Assembly (NCBI GenBank): GCA_004123355.1
Contig: SCHM01000003.1
Coordinates: 372,001 to 436,000 of the forward strand
From: Amphirosellinia nigrospora
Taxonomy: Eukaryota > Ascomycota > Sordariomycetes > Xylariales > Xylariaceae
Direction: 5' to 3'
Length of the DNA stretch: 64,000 nucleotides
The first letter of the stretch is position 1; each line of letters begins with the position of its first letter. Under the pieces are notes generated by a model. That model was not told the origin of the DNA. It was given only the letters and a program-made list of their open reading frames with translations, and ran no database searches. The translations under genes and the position numbers were made by a program. This document shows, piece by piece, positions 1 to 10,978 of this stretch.

Positions 1-24
1 GGTAGATTGCTAATCTATTGGAAG

Positions 25-1098
25 ACATCATGTCTCAACGCTGATGCAGGACGGAAGACTTACCATGGCTCATATTGATCACAATGTGCAGGTAAGGACA
101 TTTCACGCCAGAGATTTGCGAGCTCAAGGTATTAACTCAGAGGTACAGAAAGTATTGGATGTAGGGTGTGGTACTGGTATGTTCACGGATTCGTCTCACC
201 TAAATCCTACAAACCGAACCATGTGCATCTTGGACTAACTCAAGCTTGACAGGGATATGGGCAATGTGACTAATCCCATCAACACATTATGCGGAAGACT
301 AAAGAGCTGATTGGATGTTGCAGTGATTTTGCCGATCAGTATCCGCACGCTGAAGTCACCGGAGTAGACATCTCACCATCACAACCGCAATGGATTCCAC
401 CGAACCTGAAATTCGAAATTGACGATATAACACAACCTTGGACCTATGCGCCCAATAGCTTTGACTATATCCACATGAGGTGGCTGATTGGTGCGATTCC
501 AAATTGGTATACAGTATTCCGGGAAATATTTCAAACCCTGAAACCTGGTGGCATTTTCGAATCAAAGGAATCCTCGGCTATCATCCAGAGCGACGACGGT
601 ACAGTTCCATACGGATCTGCCATGGACCAATGGGGCCGCGTATTCGGGGAAGCTGGAAGGAAGTTCGGTCGCACGTTTGCACCCGTGGAGGATAATATAC
701 AAGTAAAGGCCATGGAAGCCGCAGGATTTGTTGACATTAAAGTGTACAACATGAAGGTAGGTGGCGGATTCACAGCTTATCATAGAGGGGTCGTCTAATA
801 CTTCCGATTGCAGACAACTCTCGGGCCTTGGGCTGCAGATGCCAAATATAAAGAGATCGGTCAATACGCCCGACTTGCACTAGAACAAGATATAGAGGGT
901 ACGTTGATCCGGAAAAGTCTCAACAAAAAAATGGAGCTAATAAGATGTCTAGGGTTCATAATGTATATGTGGACGACGGTTTTAGGTTGGACAAGGGAAG
1001 AAATAGCTGTATATGCCGCTCACCTGAGGCGTGAGCTTCGCTCTCCGCATATTCATGCTTATTACCCTCAACGTGTCGTTGTCGGGCGTAAGCCATGA
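25..1098 (+). CDS. LaeA-like SAM-dependent methyltransferase, 5' end cut by the window
   Basis: This is a class I methyltransferase of the LaeA-like group found in fungal secondary-metabolite and developmental loci; its substrate is unknown. The SAM-binding motif I reads [20 protein letters not shown] once introns at 177-252 and 266-323 are removed. It is followed by the acidic loop VTGVDISPSQP and the post-motif LKPGG near 545. Further introns fit at 757-813, which joins to TTLGPW, and at 899-952, which joins to FIMYMWTTVLGW; a possible one lies at 92-142. The C-terminus HIHAYYPQRVVVGRKP is typical of the family. No frame break is needed. The N-terminal part lies upstream: bases 1-24 look like the end of an intron, with a CTAAT branch point and an AAG acceptor. 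Family confidence is high, function is inferred only. Confidence 0.85.
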
Positions 1099-1530
1099 GG
1101 AACTATTTCGAATACCCGCTATACAGAAGAACAATCTTGGAGTACGTTATTTCAGGTATTCGACAATTACATGTTTGTGAAACGTGATGTTGTCTTAGGG
1201 TAGGCCGCGTAATGTTGGACAACATATCGCAAATGTCACTGAGCATACTTGGCGGCTTTGTAATAAGGGTATAATGAACAATTGACACAAGACACAGAAC
1301 ACAAGTACCATGACACCGCATCCATTGTGTCCCACCACCCGTGTAGCCAAGTATTTCTGAATTCATTGACCGTAACCCGTTCCTAGGCTTAAAATCGCGA
1401 AAGGCTTCAGGACTGGTTCACAAGTTCAGTTACGTTCAGTGCTCGGAATCATCACGCCCTTAATGCACATCCTCGCTTCGATGTGAGCTAGCCAGCCTGC
1501 GCAGACTAGAGTCCACGATCAATGGGTCAT
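1099..1530. other. Convergent intergenic spacer
   Basis: This spacer lies between the 3' ends of the methyltransferase and the CBM1 gene. I see no coding signal or repeat and presume it holds the 3' UTRs of both. Confidence 0.5.
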
Positions 1531-2738
1531 CTACAGCCAAAGGCCATTACACATCTGCAGTCGAACCCCCATAAGAATGTATCTTTTCAGAGTCAGCCCA
1601 CGCATTTAGAATGACACGTCTATGAGCAAGGAACTTACCGTCTGATCTGCACAACCCGAGGGCGTATCATATGCATAGGCTCCAGTGTTGATATACAGTT
1701 GGCCATCACTGCCGCATACTAGCCACGCCGCCGGGTTGGGCCGTGAAATGTCCGCCACGGTCCAGGTGAGGGTATCACCTTGGAATGCAAACGTGCCATA
1801 CTGCAATACTCAAAGTCAGCCATGGCCATATTGTGCGTGACTTGTGAGGCTTTCGGAAGCTTTCAGACACCCTCCCGACCGAGAAAACGAAATTCGGGTT
1901 CTGGTGGTTTCCAAATGAAAATGACTCCAAGAATGACATACCGGGTTCTTGGTCGTATCAAACCATGTCTCTAGAGTGCGCTGGGTCTTGTTTGTTGGGT
2001 TTTCTACCGACATATAGAGTAATTCACCGCTGCTTGACCCCGGATTGTATTCGAGCTGGCCGTCGATAACATTGAATTGGCCCGCGTTCTGTGCGGGCCG
2101 CAGGAATGCGTCGCCCGGACCCGGAGACGGTGTCGCCGTCGGCGCCGCTTGCAGGTAAGAGTGGAAATTCGGCGACGCAACAGCCCGGACCCAGTAGTAG
2201 CCTGATTGTAGAGTTGTCGGATATGTCCCGAACCGGCTGTTGTTGTCGTTACTGTCGAGCGAGTTGTAGATGTTCCTGTCGTCGTACCTACGGTCGTTGT
2301 AAGCGTCGTAGATGATGCGCTGCTAGCTATTGGTCACTCATTTAGTAAGATGGTAATTGAGCAGAGTACTATAGTAGAGATTCTTCGGGTCGACCCGAAT
2401 TGGTATGCCGAAAGACACCAACGGGTTTAAGGATAAGCTGCATTAGAACGACTCACTAGTTGCGGTGCCAGGAACACATTGACTATAGTAGTCACTGCCA
2501 ACAACAATTAGAATTAAGTTCGTTTGCAGATATAGACGCCGTACTTTAGAACAGAACACGTGTAGCCAGACACGCAGGTAGTTTGCCCCGACCAGTTGAT
2601 GCCGCCACCTACAGATAATGCATAAGTAAGTCCACGCTGTTCGAAGGCGCTCGGTCACTTACATTGACCCCAGGCCTGTTGCTGGGCGATAGCTGCGCCT
2701 CCGAAGAGGCAGACGGTAGAAACTATACGAGAAAGCAT
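1531..2738 (-). CDS. Secreted CBM1 (cellulose-binding) protein with an uncharacterised C-terminal domain
   Basis: The start gives a clear signal peptide, MLSRIVSTVCLFGGAAIA, followed by QQQAWGQC. Three short introns interrupt a fungal type CBM1 whose cysteine pattern reads GQCGGINWSGQTTCVSGYTC and then NDYYSQCVPG, complete with the aromatic residues used to bind cellulose. A Ser/Thr-rich linker (SASSTTLTTTVGTTTGTS) follows. The rest, beginning SGYYWVRAVASPNFHSYLQ and containing TFAFQGDTLTWTVADISRP and INTGAYAYDTPSGCADQT, is a domain I cannot assign to an enzyme class. An intron at 1801-1941 joins TTKNP to YGTFAF; a last intron (1555-1638) would give the short tail MCNGLWL. One base appears missing in the CCC run at 2226-2228, inside the linker. 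The protein is probably extracellular and bound to plant cell wall; catalysis is not shown. Confidence 0.8.
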
Positions 2739-2807
2739 CGTGAGTTTTTATGACTGGGATGTACTATGCGGGCTTCAATTAAAAGGACAGAAATGGCTGA
2801 GACGCCA

Positions 2808-2816
2808 TCTTATATC
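2808..2816 (-). promoter_or_regulatory. TATA-like box of the CBM1 gene
   Basis: GGATATAAG on the minus strand lies about 70 bp upstream of the ATG at 2738, a usual distance for a strongly expressed secreted protein in filamentous fungi. Confidence 0.45.
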
Positions 2817-4635
2817 CTTTTAAATTTAGTGCGGATGAACTAGGAGGTCATCTTCATGACCGACGCTTCGACGACGGCGCCCGAAAAAGCCGACATGCTA
2901 CGATGCCGTAGCTCCATCAGTACATAGTCTTCTATTCAGCGTGCGCCAGTCCACATTTTCATGTTCCGAGCACATGGCTATCGGCTTTCAAACTAGGAGA
3001 GAGACTATTTAAATATGTATACAGAAGCTGGTGTTCCTTCGTAGACGACCAGAACCTACCGAGTGATGTTTCCACCAATCCCGGATGTTCAACCCGAACA
3101 GTCACTCGGAGCTCGACCTCCACCTTCCGATTCCCGCCCACATTTTCGACATTGGATCTCATCATCCTCGAAAACCCAGCCGGGAACTACCTAGCTATAT
3201 TTAAAGCTTGTTGACTACGAGCCCGTGCTCAGAAGTTATACCTTTTGTTAAAATATCAGAAACCCTCAGACACATAACGCTTGACCTACGACTAGAGAGA
3301 TCTTCATAAAGGAGTTATAGATCCTTTTTAGCTTAACGAAAAGCTAGCGATCATTTCTTTTCTCTCAGCGCTTCATATACCAGCTCAACGATAGCTGAAA
3401 ATGTGTCCTAGTGTCATTTACAACTACACAAAGTCATGTACTAACTAGGTTATAAGACTAAAAGACTCTACTCGATAAAACTATGAAGTACAAAATCCTA
3501 CAAAGCAAGACAACGACGCTTATTGATCCGAGCACCCCGGTAAAAAGCCCATATATTTCTCTTGTCCGCCGACTTGCAGTACGCCACACGTGACAGTCAC
3601 AACCGCGCTTACTAGGAGATATCAAAGAACCCCGAGTTAGGCATATAGCCATAGAGAACTATCTTGTGCCCAGCCGATTAGACACCGACTGGTCTCAGAT
3701 CCAGATGTAGTAAACGCTTATTCCTGTCTACTGGAAGGTTGTATAGCTTGTGGCACTAAACATAAAGGCTCTGCACAATCTCAGTCGGTAGTCCAAGCCA
3801 TAGGTGTTACGTTGGCGATTTGAATTGCGATGTAGGGTGATGATCAAGTGACACTGAATAACGTCCGGCAGCTGAGTTTGACGCCGTGGCTCGGGGCCCT
3901 CAGACTGAAGTGTATCGTAGGACCTCCACGCTTTTCTTATTCCCGGCTCAAATAATAGGACTGCTAGACGTCTCCTGCTTCGTCGGCCATACCGTGTCGC
4001 ATATTTACCTCAGACAACACCGCCCCCTTAGAAGTCGAATAGAGAGGAAGCTTTGACGTAGCGGGCTACTCGGGTCCCAGGAGTTGAGAATAAAGCAATC
4101 GTTAACGAACATGGTTGGTCCTCTTAATCATACTCTTTCTCGGCATGTATTATTTAAATGGGGAGTGACGTGTCTCATTGCATGATTTTTGGATAGTGAA
4201 TGAGAGACAACTAAACTAAGGCTTACGTGCAAGAGTAGCTAGATCGGAGACATTTGCTTCGCCTCAAATCCTTGCCGGCCTGCCAAGGGGCCGGTCCGCG
4301 GATCCCGTCGGGCGCCGGATCGACAAACTATGGAACTGCGTGCATGGATTGAATGATAATTGAAGGTCTATACGGTGAGGGTGGGGTGAGTGGGCGAACC
4401 CATGAATCATGTCAGGGTCGGGATCAATAAGTAGTGCGGTCCGCCATTCAAGGTTCGCTCTCAAACTCATAACTAACATCGTGAGGCTTCTAGGCTCAAG
4501 TTGACAAACCTTCGGACACAATATGACGTCTACAGCCGGGGAAGAAACGCCAGTGCCACAAGTTGCTAAGATCACTCAGGGTGGCAAAGGTGAGCTAGGT
4601 AGTATTTCCATTTAGTTAGCAATGGCTGACAAAGA
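2817..4635. other. Gene-free divergent spacer
   Basis: About 1.8 kb lies between the CBM1 gene and the GNAT gene, both of which read away from it. The open frames here are short and lack recognisable motifs, and I see no repeat or transposon end. It should contain both promoters. Confidence 0.45.
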
Positions 4636-5393
4636 ATGCTCACTTTAGAATTCATACCGCAAGCCGCCCCAGTTCTCACGGCAGCTTTCCGAAATGATCC
4701 TGTGTTCAACTATTTTATGGGAGCCCTATCAGAGGAAGAGCGAAAAGACTTCCTACCTCGATTCCTCACAGGACTTTTAAAAGCCACCACGTTCAACAAA
4801 GGGCTTATACTCGAAGTTTCATCGTGGGGTTGCTGTGCTGGAATGCTGCCTCCCGGAAAGAAAATAGATAGCCCGCGTGCAGTCCTCCAAGCAGGCTTAG
4901 TACCTATAGTGCTACAGTTAAAGCCGATAGGCGTCAAGGTAAGCTCGTGCCGTTCTTGTCGCTCCTAGCCACGCTTTTCACGCACGACGCTAACACACCT
5001 CAGCGAGTCTTGGTCGAGCACAGCACAGCGGTGAAACGTGCAAAAAATAAGGCATTCACGCGCAAGGAGCTATCGGAGTACTGGTACTTGTTCATCATTG
5101 GGACGGATCCAACTCGCCAGCGCCAGGGGCTCGGCGGCATACTACTCGAACACATGAAAGCCCACGCTCAGAGTCATGGTCGACCATTATGGCTCGAAGC
5201 CTCGAATCCGAATGCTAAGGACTTGTATGCAAGGCATGGTTTTAAAGAGGTAGAAGAGTTTACGTTAGGTCTGGGACTAGTTGGAGCTGACGGTTTGGCG
5301 AAGAAAGGAGGCGCGGGGTTAAGAATTGGGGCATGGTGTGGCGACCGGCGCCGAAGAAATAGTTCACAGTTCGAACTGAATCTGTCCAAGTAA
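4636..5393 (+). CDS. GNAT-family N-acetyltransferase
   Basis: This predicted acetyltransferase transfers an acetyl group from acetyl-CoA to an unknown amine. Exon 1 starts MLTLEFIPQAAPVLTAAF, typical of fungal GNAT proteins that begin with a helix before the core. An intron at 4939-5003 (GTAAGC to CTCAG) joins IGVK to RVLVEHS. The acetyl-CoA-binding motif A is plain in exon 2: IGTDPTRQRQGLGGILL, with the Q/RxxGxG loop, followed by LWLEASNPNAKDLYARHGF, the usual motif B. About 230 residues, a normal length. An upstream ATG at 4622 runs into a stop, so 4636 is the start. No frame break is seen. Substrate not predictable. Confidence 0.85.
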
Positions 5394-6934
5394 GCCACTT
5401 ATGTTGGGCTACGAACCACTATCATTCCATGAGCTTTGGGTGCACTCGTCAGACATCGTCAGGTTTATGAGACAAAACGAGTATTGGTAGCGCAAAAGGG
5501 CAAGTGGCCATATAACATTATACGCTAACGAGTACCAGTTTAGCAAGATGACTTGTGGAGATATCATTTGGCTCGAATAACGAAGGCATAATACTATTTA
5601 TATCCTGTTTAAAACATGACTATACCACAAGTCGAAGAGCGCAATGACATCTCGGCGCCCGCTGTGATTGCCCAACGTTGTCATGCTCGAATAGATTCCC
5701 AGCTCGCCGCTACCAGCGTACTTATATGCGCGAAGTCATGACTTTATCGAAGACGAGGAACTGTAAAGAAGTTACGGCCATGAGTGCATCTAAATGCATT
5801 TAACGCCCTCTCATGGTAGCTACTAGGTTGATTACTTCATTTACAACATTTACTTCATCTACAACATAAATATCTACTTGACTAGGTACGCGACAGTGCC
5901 TTTCCTCAGTCCCAACCAACTTTTTAGTCTGTAGCTACCCCTTAAGGCTATATTATACAGGCAATAAGAGTACGAGGAAAACTTATATGTGGAAAGGACT
6001 TGCATAGGTCCGTTTGAGGTTTCGTAGCGAGCTACGGCCTCCGGATCGATATCTCTAGCTTTGGTTCGCGTGTGCTGTTCTTCGGCAATTATGGGCGCAA
6101 GAACTATCGTAGTGCCCCAAGCTAAGTACCACAGCTAGGGAAGCGTGTAGTTGCAACAGCTCCCAACCCATTAACCAATTCTAGGTGGCACTTCACATTG
6201 AATTCCTAACCTACGCTTTTGATTCCTTCGTTTTCTCCTTTTCTGTCCGCTTCATTCTCTTTTATATGGGTCGGCTTACAATCGAATATGTCAAAGACAA
6301 CTAGCACGACTAAAAAAAGCAGATCTTCTCTTTCGTCGGCAACTACAGAAACAACTGCGAGTTCGTAGATGCAACCAAGACTTCTTCGAATAAGACTTTA
6401 GTGTACGGGGCCTGTATAAACATTTCTGGCACGTTGAGAGTTCAGTAGTCTCCATGTGTCTATTCGAGCTCAGGTTAGTGGCTAGCTATATCAGCAGATA
6501 GAAGAGAAGAGGGAATAGGAAATCAACCGTTATGGAGGACGTAAGATCCCTATAGGAGAGCTTGAGGTTAGTTCAGGTTGATGAGAGTGACGGATCGCCG
6601 CCTCTGGGCGCTTGCTAGCTTATTAGTCATGCTTTAACAAGCATAATAAAATCATAAATAGTAGCGTATAATCGTTTATGTTAGGCTTATACATTAGTTA
6701 TGTCCTACATAATGTCTTGGTTGATATTTAATGAGTAGTTTTAAAGGGTGGCAGGAGTAGGTGAGCTAGTGACAAGTCCAGATCATAGGTATAGCGTATT
6801 TATATGAAACTATCTATCAACTTAATGGTATATACCTCGTCAAATAATATGAAGGGCTAAGAGATATCTCCCTATTTTTTCTGTCATAAAACTCATGACA
6901 CTGCATTATATACCCAAGCCTTAGTCTCCTTTTC
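5394..6934. other. Gene-free convergent spacer
   Basis: AT-leaning DNA lies between the 3' ends of the GNAT gene and the JEN1-like gene. Apart from an 18-bp tandem duplication at 5832-5867 I see nothing recognisable. Confidence 0.45.
5832..5867. repeat. 18-bp tandem duplication
   Basis: Two adjacent copies of TTACTTCATTTACAACAT differ at a single base (T to C in the second copy). Confidence 0.8.
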
Positions 6935-8596
6935 CTAGACGGTAGTACTCTTCTCATCTATGGACGCTGCGTCAACGGCCTTCTCCTCGTCATGGTGGAT
7001 GTTGGCACCAATCGGACCACCCTCAAATTCACGGCCACGCCTCTCAGGTCCGAAAGCTGTAGTGACGACTATGCCGACAACAATAATGGCGGTAGCAATA
7101 CCCATAGTCGGGCCGTAGGCATCGACGAGATCACCCGCCTTGTTGCGGACAAAGTGTGACTCGGAAATGGCGTTCACGATCTGTGCGCTGGGTGAGCTGA
7201 TGGCGTTGCCTAGCTGGTAGGTGATACCGGGGAAAGTAGACCGGTAAGCGGCCGGCGCCAGCTCGCTGAGATGGACTATAGGATGGTTAGCGAGCATTAC
7301 ATGACATGATTAATCTGAGGCTCACTTGGAATGACACCCCACGCGCCCTGGACGAAGAATTGGATAAAGAAGCTGGTGACTGAGAGTGCGCGTTCTCCTT
7401 CGACAAGAATCCAGGCTGGAATCAGAATACCACTAATCAAAGCAGCCCCGATAATCGCTCGTCGACGACCAACCCACTGAGAGAGATACCCAATGATAGA
7501 ACCGCCGACGACAGCACCAGTCTTCATCAAAATACTGGCTCGAGTCGCGGCATCATTAGGCAACTTCTTCTGAACAAGACAAAAGGTAGTATAACTATCT
7601 TGGCTTGTGTGAGAGTAGTAGTTGAACCAGGACATGAGGATAATGCAGTAAATGGACATGCGCCATTCCTTTGCCAACATATCCTTCGTCTCGGCCCAGA
7701 AGTCGCTCGCTGTGACTTGCTTGCCGGAAGCTTTTGCTTCTAGGAACTGTTCAGACTCAGGGAAGCAGCATCGGAGGAGACCTGCGGCAAAGGAGAGGGC
7801 AGCGCCGACCCAAAATACGGTCTTCCAACTCTCAACCGCGTCGCCGACACCAAGATTCGTGATGGCGGCCAAGACATAGCCAAAGGAATAGCCTTGCTGT
7901 AGGATACCGCTCATAAAACCACGTGCTTCCGTTCTAACAAAACAATAAGCTCCGAATTCGGTTGCGAGATAGTGTACTAATTACTCACGGGCAGTTCTCC
8001 AGCGCCATCGCCACTGCGTTACCGTATACACCACCCATGAAGAGACCAAACAATGATCGGACAGCCAAGAAATGTTGATAGGTACCGGCATATATAGTTC
8101 CGATCTGGAGAGCGCCTACAGCCTTCTGTTAATGGCTATGCCAGCAATTATGGTTCAGTCGCGTACCAAGAATAATCAGGTTGGTCACCATGGGCCACTT
8201 TCGGCCATAGCGGTCACCGAGAAGACCGAATATGGCAGCGCCGACGGATCGGAGAAGCAACGTCAGAGTGATTGCAGTGGTGATCGCTGTCTTGGATGTA
8301 TGGTAGTATTCGGAGAGTTTGACCGTCTGGATGGAGAGGGCGTGAAAGTCGAAAGCATCGGCAGTCCATGCAAACCAGCCCACAAAGAAGTAGATCCAGT
8401 CTCTAGCACTCAACATGGCCATCAAGGAGATAGGATTCCTGAGGGGCGCTGGAGCCTGCCATTCTGTATGTGTCTCGCCGAGTTCGTTTGTGACAACAAC
8501 CCTCTGCTTCCATTTGAAGAGATCAGCCCATGACTGCTTTGCTGTTGGGATGATACCCTTGGCAATCGGGTCCGCGGGCTCGTAATTTGTGGCCAT
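6935..8596 (-). CDS. JEN1-family carboxylate (lactate/pyruvate-type) proton symporter, MFS
   Basis: This plasma-membrane transporter of the MFS lactate/pyruvate:H+ symporter family has the JEN signature NxxSHxSQDxxxT, seen here as NYYSHTSQDSYTT. The conserved opening ARDWIYFFVGWFAWTADAFD and the MFS loop FGLLGDRYGRKWPM are also present. Three introns (8116-8166, 7934-7988 and 7276-7325) splice cleanly, giving NLIILGALQIGT, ALENCPTEARGF and GVIPIHLSELAP. The result is an unbroken protein of roughly 500 residues. I start at 8596 (MATNYEPADPIAKG) because an in-frame extension to 8809 would translate the CT microsatellite. Likely cargo is short-chain mono- or dicarboxylates. JEN1 relatives are usually repressed by glucose; no operator was identified here. 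Confidence 0.9.
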
Positions 8597-8629
8597 GGTA
8601 GAGGCGTCAGGCGGCATAAGATGAAGATG

Positions 8630-8654
8630 TCTCTCTCTCTCTCTCTCTCTCTCT
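8630..8654. repeat. (CT)n microsatellite in the JEN1-like leader
   Basis: About twelve uninterrupted CT dinucleotides lie 34-58 bp upstream of the chosen ATG, so they are probably in the 5' UTR of the transporter mRNA (GA-rich on the transcribed strand). Confidence 0.9.
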
Positions 8655-10903
8655 TCTCTAAGGCAGTAGGCGAGATAGGCGAGAGAAGGGACGATATTTA
8701 TCTTCAAGCTGAGCCACAGCAACAGATTGCTGAGTCTTATACCGATGACTGTGTCTATAAGCTTATAGATCTCCGCACACCCGCAAGAAGAAACGTCCGA
8801 ACCGCTCACCTCCTCTTTCTCTTACCCATCTCGAACAATTAGCTACTGCGCACTAGGTAAAGAAGTCCCATGGGTTGCAATGGTGGAACACATGGCTTCT
8901 AGGCTCTCTGTGAAATTCCCCAAATGTACCAAGTCGCCAAGGTCTGCCAAGGTCTGGAGGCTCATTGTAACGGGTTGGCCAAGGCTGGCCAAGAACAGCC
9001 AAGCACGCCTCTGCTATCATCGCAGTAGGATGATTTGAAAGAGTATCCGAAACCCCAACACCTCAGGCCGACACGAGCCTGGGAAGCTCGCGGGGGGTTG
9101 GGGAAAGAGTTGGCGCCAAGTCACTCCCGCCACAACGGTTCATCCATCAATATGATATCCTTGATCAGGCCCGTATGGAGGAAATGTATGGTGATCATAG
9201 TTGATCTGAATGGGATTGAGGCTATTCCGAGGTTGATGGCCGGCCTCCCTTTCACCCGCCTGGATGTAGGTTGTCATCAACCTGGCCTGGCCTCGAAGTT
9301 TTCTTCCCACCCCCTAGTAAATATGTGTCAAAGATAGAAAGAGTAGGTGGTATTTCCCCGCACAAACTGACCCTCACGGTGCTGCAAGGTTAGCGTAGTA
9401 GTGTATATTCTCTTCCCTTGTCACCTTGTCAATCGACTGGCAACGGTAGTATATGTAGTCTAGACTATGACGCTATGGTACGATTATTGCCCTGGTTTAG
9501 GATCGCGACATGCAGGATACTGGACGGCCATTCCGAACTTTCACATAATTAATTTCACCTCAGTCCCACACATCTAGCTTTGATAGTTTAAAGAGATTAA
9601 CAGTCTTCGGTAACCACTTGCAGGAACCGGGGACGGACCTCGACTCTGGACGAAAGCGGGTCTTGGTGTAGTCTACACTAGAGTTGCCAACGCGGGAGTT
9701 GCTTACGCCACACGGCTTGTGCTAGAATTGGCATAGTTATTGGAGCGCTGGTAAAACGAAGGCAGACAGCAGCGCGCATCAAAGGAGATGGATGGGACCC
9801 AAGAAAAAAAGGATGGGCTCAGATAGCGGCATCACACGCGCTGGTACATCCCTGCTCCAAAGTTCCCAGAGCCATGTCATGCATATCATTGTGGTGTAAC
9901 ATGCAGAGATAAGTAAGCCTATTGCGATAGGCCCGATATTTCAGCCGTCTTTGGAGGGCATCTGACTTGACCATGATGATCTTGGGTCAAAATTATTATG
10001 TATTCCTTTGCTCTGTCTAGCTATCATCTTCGCCCCAGAGAAATAGGTGTGGTATGATATGAAGAGGGCCGAGCCAAGACCATAACGGTCAGTATCGTGG
10101 TAAAGAAATGCGGAGGGTCTTTCGAGCTAACGGACTTACTACCTAGTAGAGATAAGGGCGGCTTAACCCTTCAGCTGGCATCGTGCAGGTATATCTCGCC
10201 GGGAATGCTCGAGTTTGTATCAGCGCTAAGCTGATGTCGGGTTGGCTCTCATCATCTGCCGTTCCATTAGCTGCTCCGGGACTCTAGAAAGCGGTATGCA
10301 AGTTCCAACCCTTCAGAAAGATGTAGAATAATCTAATATTGGAGGCCTCGCTAAAACATAAAATACAGCTTTCATGACCAAGTTATTCACGAACGAGGCC
10401 ATAACGATAGTGCTTGCCCAGCTACCTGCGGCGTTTCATTGATATAGTGGTGGATTACTCTCCTAATCTCCCTCATCTCAAAGTCTAGAACCCTCTCCCC
10501 GCATGGCGGCTTAGTGTGTAACTGCAGCCATGATGTCTGCCCCGGCTCGCTTCCGAACGGGGATAACCCTGGAGGATGGCAATGATTGGACCAAAACTCG
10601 CCAGACTCTCTACAAAGTATTCGAACTTGATACATCAAATCGTCATGCAGATGTACCCATCATAAACATCCATCATAAATATCTATGAGAGCCGTCATCA
10701 GATCTCAGTGCCAGACACATTATCCTTCGCCCAGTGTAAATCTTTCAATTATCCAGCAAGAGATCGAAGACCCCCACTGTGAGACAGTCGTTTATTGTTT
10801 AGAAATAATGGCGTCCCGAGTGATTCCCGCCGTGAGATTGGAAGTGATAGCAATATTCAAATGGCCACCCACAACTTAAGTAATGCTAGAGGCCCGTCGT
10901 GTG
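8655..10903. other. Divergent spacer between transporter and catalase
   Basis: About 2.2 kb without a convincing gene. Around 8930-9010 there are clustered imperfect copies of CCAAGG(T/C)(C/T)TG(G)CC, a low-complexity stretch. The short open frames at 9035-9337 and 10387-10638 match nothing I know. The region should hold the promoters of both flanking genes. Confidence 0.4.
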
Positions 10904-10910
10904 TATATAA
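10904..10910 (+). promoter_or_regulatory. TATA box of the catalase gene
   Basis: TATATAA lies about 70 bp upstream of the catalase ATG. Confidence 0.5.
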
Positions 10911-10978
10911 GTAACATCTCCTTTGGCTACCGGTGATCAAAATTTAGCTCGAACAAACATTTTGAAGCTCTCCACGGA

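Noticed and set aside
8597-8809. N-terminal extension of the JEN1-like transporter
   Set aside because: It is in frame, but it would translate the CT microsatellite into an Arg-Glu run and is not seen in the family; MATNYEP at 8596 is a better start.
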